From contig CM063505.1 of NCBI GenBank assembly GCA_032207245.1, forward strand, positions 177,400,030 to 177,464,029: DNA of 64,000 nt, given 5' to 3'. Origin of the DNA: Pardosa pseudoannulata. Taxonomy: Eukaryota > Arthropoda > Arachnida > Araneae > Lycosidae. Position numbers and translations under genes: made by a program. Below are positions 58,757 through 64,000 of this stretch, in pieces (positions within the stretch are counted from its first letter, which is position 1; the number at the start of each line of letters is the position of its first letter). The notes under the pieces are model-generated. The model did no database searches and was not told the DNA's origin. It was given only the letters and a program-made list of their open reading frames with translations.

Positions 58757-59873
58757 AAGGAACTTGGTATTCTTTGTAAAAAAATATTGAAGGTTTTATT
58801 GATATCTACTTTACATATTTTAAAAGGATTTTTCTTTAAATTTTTGACATTAAAGAAAAAACTTTTTATGGGTAGATAAAAGAAAATGTTCTTAAATTTT
58901 ATTTTATATAGATTAAAGCTTAATATTCTACTATCATTTTTTTTTTGTCTTGATTCCCAAATATATCGTTTATAACTTTAGCTATCAAGTTTTCAATACA
59001 GAATAGACTTTACACAAAGTTTTGCAAATTTTCTACAATTGTTTGTACAAAGGGGCATAAAAAACACAAGCACCTTTATATTCTAGTTAAAAACTTATAT
59101 TAATTTTATTGCAAATCCTTTTCCTAATCCTAACTAGTTGAATGATTTCTTAGCTATTTCATAGATGAAAAATTATCATTCATATGAAAGGGATTGTTGG
59201 AAAGGTTTATCGATAAACAAAAAAATATCGATACAAATTATTTCGGTCGTAACCGCATTTCCTCCTATGTAAATATGTTGATTCAGCCGTGGTATAAATT
59301 GACTTCCCCGGTTGGCTCCTGGCCTTGTCTCTTACTCTGTTTGGTGTTGCTAAAAATGTTGGTAAGGAAATACGACGTACTATGTTGAAAAATGCATGCT
59401 TTAGTTTGATTTTAATACCTTGTTTTTGTTTTAATTATCGCTCGAGCTGAACGAATAAACATCCATGAAATGAACTGTGTTTTGGACTCTCTACGTATAT
59501 CCACACCACAAGCATAACATGACGCTGGGCACTCTGCAAATAAGATGAAATTTACCCCAACAGGGATACAAATCTCTTGAAGAAACTTCTCCTTTGCGCC
59601 CAACTTTAACTTCAGACAGTAGTTCGGATGACGACCAAAGTTTCTCCCAAAATAAATTTATCAAATTTTGACAATGGAAAAGTATTTTTTAAATACATAT
59701 GTACTCAGAGATTTTAATTTAACCTGGTTGCAAATGTAAAGTTTGCCTTTGTGTGAAGTTTCCAATTCGGACAAACCTAAAACTTTCCCAATTAGATCAT
59801 TTTGTGCTAGAATAGATAGTTCCAAACATTTTTGGAAATGTTTTTCCCCATTTTTCACAACTTATTAAATATA
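58757..59873. other. AT-rich interval, nothing recognised
   Basis: Short ORFs at 59194-59388, 59412-59603 and 59661-59858 have no recognised domain and no splice context I would defend. Confidence 0.45.
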
Positions 59874-59878
59874 AGGAA

Positions 59879-60674
59879 TGTTGTAATGTACTTACAACAT
59901 TAACACCAGTGTTCGGTTAAACACAGTAGGAATATAATACTTTATATTGAGATTCAGATATTTATTCTGTACCTTCAATTACAAATTGATTCTTGTCTAT
60001 CATATATCATAATCATCAATTATTTATGTCTTATATTTACACCATAATTATTAAATTCTCTTTATAATGATCTATTACTCAATCACAAGGTTAAATTATT
60101 AACAGAGGACTTAGTGACTGTAAATATTATTTTATCTTTACCTCCATTAAAGGCACAGGGGAGCAGGCAGGGGCTTTCCTCACGCGATGTGTCGGTCCTT
60201 CAGTGGGTCCAAAGGATCAGGCAGGGGCTTTCCTCGTGTTGTGTCGGTCCGGGCGCACGGGACGAGTTGGTGCTGGTAAGCGGGGCTTAGAATTTTTATG
60301 TCCCACTTTTCTCGAATCCCGACTTCAACTTTTCCTTAACTTCATTTCCCAACTCCTCACCTCGGTTTTAACTCCCCTTTTTTTCCTTTCCAATCGCTTG
60401 TTTCGTGAAATTTTCCCCCCTTCGGGAGTGCAGGTGGGCTCATTAAATTAGCCCCTTTTGTGCAAGCTGACATTACTTTTTAGCCCCTGCTCCCATAACT
60501 TACGGTTACATCTCTGTGCGAGCTTGACCGTTAAGCTGCGATTCCGTGATCTATACCTTATCTGCGGGGGTCCCTAAACTACACGTGCACAATTGGAGTC
60601 GTAAATTCCTCTAGGAAATTTCTCCAAGGGCTGTGCACGCAGGTGCAGATCATAGTGGGAAAGTACATCGTACA
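59879..60674 (-). mobile_element. Solo LTR, family LTR-3, copy 2, minus strand
   Basis: On the plus strand it begins TGTTGTAATGTACTTACAAC and ends AAGTACATCGTACA, the reverse of the copy at 22897-23688. AGGAA flanks both sides (59874-59878 and 60675-60679), a perfect 5-bp target duplication. Matching blocks include the reversed AATAAA, GCAGGGGCTTTCCTC, CACGGGACGAG and CAGATCATAGTGGGAAAGT. At 796 bp it is nearly the same length as its partner. A short GCAGGGGCTTTCCTC duplication (60168 and 60222) is specific to this copy. The ORF at 60203-60451 is a chance frame. Confidence 0.9.
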
Positions 60675-60679
60675 AGGAA

Positions 60680-61067
60680 CTTTAAGCGTTTTAGAGATTT
60701 TAAACAGAGCAATATTTCTGTATGCGATTAGTACTTAAACACAGCCTTTTATTGAAGACTATCAACAATATTCGACTTATTTAAACTTTTTTTTTCATTT
60801 TGAAATATTCTTGGCAAATATATACATAAGGATTTTCCTGTTGTAGTCGTCTATTATGTTTACATTTACATGATTAAGTTAGAACAATACGACTATTGCA
60901 CAATACGAAAATGTCACCAGATATATATTTTCGTAGAACAATAAAGCTAATTACATACATATTATTTATTTTTATTTTGAAAACAGTAAAGACTTTCCGG
61001 AATTTCTTTAAAATACACCTTCCTAAACTTTTTTAAAATATCTCATAACAGTCCCCTTGCCTTTACC
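60680..61067. other. AT-rich interval, nothing recognised
   Basis: No supported feature. Confidence 0.5.
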
Positions 61068-61075
61068 CTTTAGAC

Positions 61076-61572
61076 CAGGGATGGGCAAACTACGGTCTGT
61101 GGGCCAACTCCTGCCCGCCGGAAGGTTTAATCCGGCCCGCGGATAGAATTTTAAGTTTCCGGTCCGAAGCAAATTAAAAGAAATATATATTTATACATTG
61201 TATATCCCTCTCCTTTTCTACTTTGCTTAAATATTATATCCCAAATTTATTATCTCACGCCCAGAAGATCAGCGGTGTATTTGCTTCTTATATGCGAACA
61301 AGTGTTTTCAACTTTGAGCCTTAGAAAGAATAATTTCAGAAGTGGACTGACAGATGAGCATTTAGCATCGTTCCTTAAAATCAGTACATTTCACTTCGAA
61401 CCTCAGTATAGGGAACTTTTAAAAAAAGTGAAATCACAATTTCATTAATCTCATTAACGTATTTAAACCATTAGGTACTTGTATATTGTTTTTAAAATTA
61501 AAAAAAAATTTATCTTGGCCCGCCTTTTCTTTTGATTTTTGGCCCGAGGCCGAAAAAGTTTGTCCATCCCTG
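61076..61572 (+). mobile_element. Internally deleted hAT element (family hAT-B, copy 2)
   Basis: It begins CAGGGATGGGCAAACTACGG and ends AGTTTGTCCATCCCTG, with clear terminal inverted repeats. CTTTAGAC flanks it on both sides (61068-61075 and 61573-61580), a perfect 8-bp target duplication. It aligns end to end with the copy at 14586-15094. 497 bp and non-autonomous. Confidence 0.93.
61303..61446 (+). pseudogene. hAT transposase C-terminal fragment (hAT-B copy 2)
   Basis: The frame reads FSTLSLRKNNFRSGLTDEHL, then ASFLKISTFHFEPQYREL and a Lys-rich end. It is the same remnant of the hAT C-terminal dimerisation region as in the 14.8-kb copy, with some changes. The rest of the transposase is absent. 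Confidence 0.72.
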
Positions 61573-61580
61573 CTTTAGAC

Positions 61581-62219
61581 TAAGTTTCTCAGTTATCTTC
61601 AACCATGAGATTCATCTGCTTCTGTCGTGTCCAATATAATTAAATGCAATCGCATTAACTTAAAGGCAAGCGCGTTAACGATAACAAATAATTTTAATAA
61701 AAACGATAATCAGATAGATATACAACTACTTCAGTAGGATTCCTACCACACAAAAATTCTGAACTAATGACAGGCTGCACGTAATTCCTATTTCAACATT
61801 CCTCGGTTTTAGATACAAACTTGACGTCGCAGTTTTTTACTGAAATATCTTTCTGTGTGCCATAGATATGTTTACATTACATACCAGAACAGTTATTCTG
61901 TTTAAAATTCTAACGAGACATCATTTCATTTTATCATGAGGATCAGAAGAAGTTTAGGATAGTTTGCTATTTCATCCTTACTTAACCACTTATATACGTC
62001 CATGTTAATAATTTCGCTCACAATAATATTTTCTACAACTTTTATAATTTACCTGTAAAACATATTCAAATAGTTTACGTTATATATACACTCTTTCTAT
62101 TTACTTGCTTAAAAATCGGAATTATATAAAATATATTGGCGCCATTAAAATTTCTCATTAGTTTTTATGGTAGGACGCGAGATATTTTCACTCTTTTACG
62201 ACTATCATTTTTGTACTTT
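61581..62219. other. AT-rich interval, nothing recognised
   Basis: No ORF or repeat supported. On the minus strand this would be downstream of the candidate gene at 62220-62838. Confidence 0.45.
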
Positions 62220-62429
62220 TTATTTCGGTGCAGCGAAGCAATCACTGTGGTTATTAGAAATGCGGAAATTCTCCCGCAGTAGACCACATAAATGATGCAC
62301 AAAGAACGTTACGAACATTCCTAATGTCCCATAGACGATTAAGCAAAAAAACATATTATCTAAACAACGCGAGATAGGTTTCTGATGGGCTTGCACGTTC
62401 ACTTGTTGGATCGCCATTTTGTGCCACTC
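62220..62429 (-). CDS. Candidate last exon or small ORF: one-pass membrane protein
   Basis: Two readings are possible. As a single-exon small ORF it starts at ATG 62417 (context CAAAATGGCG, with A at -3 and G at +4, a favourable start) and encodes 65 residues to TAA at 62220. As a last exon it starts at 62429 after GCGAAAG, in phase 0 with the donor at 62684, adding EWHK. The protein begins MAIQQVNVQAHQKPISRC, has a hydrophobic segment NMFFCLIVYGTLGMFVTFFV at about residues 21-40, then a short polar tail. No signal peptide or known domain is recognised. The pyrimidine tract before the acceptor is weak. Confidence 0.42.
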   Translation of the reverse strand, partial: EWHKMAIQQVNVQAHQKPISRCLDNMFFCLIVYGTLGMFVTFFVHHLCGLLRENFRISNNHSDCFAAPK

Positions 62430-62683
62430 CTTTCGCAATATTCATTTTTGGAATTATAATTGCTTCAATAATTTTATAGTTACAGTGGTTTTTATAAAAA
62501 TATTATTTTAAAGTTTTATAATGCGAATCTCTTAAACTTCAAGACCATGAAAATAAATTACATATGACATTAATTTTATATATTGATGTAATTATTCTGA
62601 ATATTTGCTTTTTTTCATAGCTCTTTGATTTGCAAAGGGAAAAGGCGTTTTGCACCAATGAGCTCATCGTAATAACGCCTTAC

Positions 62684-62838
62684 CTTCAAACTGGTGTTTA
62701 AATATATTTGCCCCTGTCCAGGCACATTGCCACTTGGGCGATACTGTGCACCTGGCGAGATCTGTTCTCTCCCTTTGTAAATGATAGCAACCCTGGTGTG
62801 CGAGCCAGTGAAAAACGACAGAGGGCACTCTGGTGCGA
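62684..62838 (-). CDS. Candidate upstream exon of the 62-kb gene
   Basis: On the minus strand the block follows CTTCCAACGACAG and ends TTTGAAG|GTAAGG, an excellent donor. The frame reads PECPLSFFTGSHTRVAIIYK, GREQISPGAQYRPSG and NVPGQGQIYLNTSLK and joins in phase 0 to the exon at 62429 across a 254-bp intron. GC content is well above the surroundings, and the block does not match other repeats in the window. All three minus-strand frames are open over much of it, which weakens the frame choice. No protein family is recognised; the upstream exon was not found. Confidence 0.38.
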
Positions 62839-63232
62839 CTGTCGTTGGAAGCAACAAGCTTCATTTTCTTGTGCATTAAACAATTACAACTAGTAATTGT
62901 CTATCTTTATTATTTTTTTACAGTCCACATCTATGCTCTCCGTACAGCCCCTAAATGTGTATGTGCATAATGCGTTTCGTAGGCATGAAGGATGGGATGT
63001 TCGATCTAGTAATTCCGTGATCTCATTAAGATGCAATTTCTCAAGAGCGAGATTTCATTCTTTCTAAAAGTGAAAGGAAAATGTCAACATCAACTACATA
63101 AAACTAACCTAAAATTTGTATGTAAGAACAGCGGTGGCCAATGTGCTCCTATAGCCAAGAAAATTTTGGGCCCCAAGGTGGAATTTATGAAATTTGTAAT
63201 TGAAACAAATAAATATTTATTGTAGTTTATAT
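62839..63232. other. Interval with a possible small hAT-like scrap
   Basis: CAGCGGTGGCCAATGTGCTC at about 63129 resembles a hAT terminus, but no partner was found. The ORF at 63031-63225 has no recognised domain. Confidence 0.35.
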
Positions 63233-64000
63233 CAGAGGTGGGCAAAAGCCGGTCTTTTTGCTTATTTTGTCCGGCTCGTTGAAAAATCCTGCATGCAATT
63301 TTTTTAATCTCTTATATGCGATTTTGTTGAAATCAACAGTATTTGTGACAACATATATTTGTGAAATAACTTTTTCGTTAATGATTTACATGAAAAATAA
63401 ATATGGATCACAAATTACTGACGAAAATATAACTCGGTATTACGAATTGCTACAAGGGATTTGGATCCAAATTTTGAAGAAATGATATCAAATGAACATT
63501 CCAGATTTCACGTTTCGCATGAACTAAAATTATTCTATTTTAACATTTGATGTCTGTCTTTTTTTTTTTTATAATTTTATTTACTACTATATTTACAAAA
63601 TGTAATATAAATATAAAAATGTAATAACTATGATCAAAATAATTTGTATCGTTAAGATATAAATAAATATCAAAATAAAATCTTTCATTAACTGATTTAT
63701 TTAATGACCATTAATTTAATATAATGGATCATATTTCTTTAAAAATTACGGGACATTTTACTGGGCACAAGTTGTTCGCATATACACCTAAGTAAGACAA
63801 TTTATTATTACTATTATCTTTTATTAACTGTCAAATTTCTCTGTCCAAATGCTTTAAAATGATACTTATAGTGTTTTTGTCAAAAAAATTTCTTGGCCAG
63901 GGAAAAAACTCCACCCAAAACATTCGCGTGTGCACAGCGTACGCGGTATAGTTCTCCGGCCCGGGAGACATTTTGAAAATTTCATTTTGGCCGCTCTTAC
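63233..64000 (+). mobile_element. hAT element, third family, running off the window
   Basis: It begins CAGAGGTGGGCAAAAGCCGG, a hAT-style terminus, and contains a transposase C-terminal remnant at 63258-63485. The last bases (TTTTGGCCGCTCTTAC) look like the approach to the opposite terminus, which would lie just beyond the window. The target duplication cannot be checked because the right flank is missing. Confidence 0.6.
63258..63485 (+). pseudogene. hAT transposase C-terminal fragment (third family)
   Basis: The frame reads TTYICEITFSLMIYMKNKYG, then SQITDENITRYYELL, and ends soon after. 'STY.CE..FS.M...K.KY.S.(L/I)TDEN' is the hAT C-terminal dimerisation core of another lineage than the RSRPTDEHL type. 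The N-terminal part of the frame is not transposase-like. A stop near 63485 and loss of the catalytic domain make it a pseudogene. Confidence 0.65.

Noticed and set aside
62664..62893. Alternative minus- and plus-strand frames over the 62.7-kb block
   Set aside because: Only the frame that joins in phase with the downstream membrane segment and uses the GTAAGG donor was kept; the others lack support.

Overview
This is an AT-rich stretch of a eukaryotic nuclear genome with almost no recognisable host coding sequence. Remains of mobile elements and satellite DNA explain most of the structure that can be seen. There are no bacterial-type operons, no CRISPR array, no rRNA and no convincing intact tRNA gene. 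The element mix fits an arthropod: a tRNA-headed SINE with 12-14 bp target duplications, many internally deleted hAT elements, TTAA-type piggyBac-like MITEs, a Helitron, Tigger/pogo and Tc1 remnants, and several solo LTR families. My impression of an arachnid (spider) is inference only.

Layout. 0-10 kb: an LTR (50-448), a nest of two inverted LTRs of one family (2552-4072), a two-copy tandem duplication (5887-6512), a hAT element with an 8-bp target duplication (7218-7907), an old SINE and a third LTR of the first family (8515-9242). 9.8-19 kb: a 50-60 bp minisatellite, a SINE split by a 355-bp insert (12306-12840), a second hAT family (14586-15094), a SINE with a 14-bp duplication (15271-15446) and one possible host exon (18350-18747). 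19.5-22.1 kb: a degenerate ATCGAT-rich tandem repeat, then a Tigger/pogo element inside a TA microsatellite that contains a near-perfect 69-bp-arm hairpin. 22.9-36 kb: solo LTRs, SINEs, hAT fragments, a Helitron with a SINE in its 5' tip, a solo LTR split by a TTAA element, a Tc1 transposase remnant, a TTAA MITE and a possible membrane-protein exon. 36.2-39 kb: TA/CA microsatellites around a foldback of two ~0.45-kb inverted arms, and Helitron-like 5' ends.

39.5-57.6 kb is one satellite array of 22 monomers of about 795 bp. It starts and stops at the same point of the monomer. The last monomer carries a TTAA MITE, and another monomer four units upstream keeps only the first 14 bp of that MITE, which dates the last amplification relative to the MITE insertion.

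57.6-64 kb: another MITE, an inverted solo LTR matching the one at 22.9 kb, a second copy of the 14.6-kb hAT family, and a minus-strand pair of ORF segments (62220-62838). These can be joined in phase to encode a small one-pass membrane protein and are the best host-gene candidate. A further hAT remnant runs to the window edge.

Genes working together cannot be described here. What the window records is a history of insertion, nesting, deletion and unequal exchange. All identities come from reading the sequence; no database search was possible.
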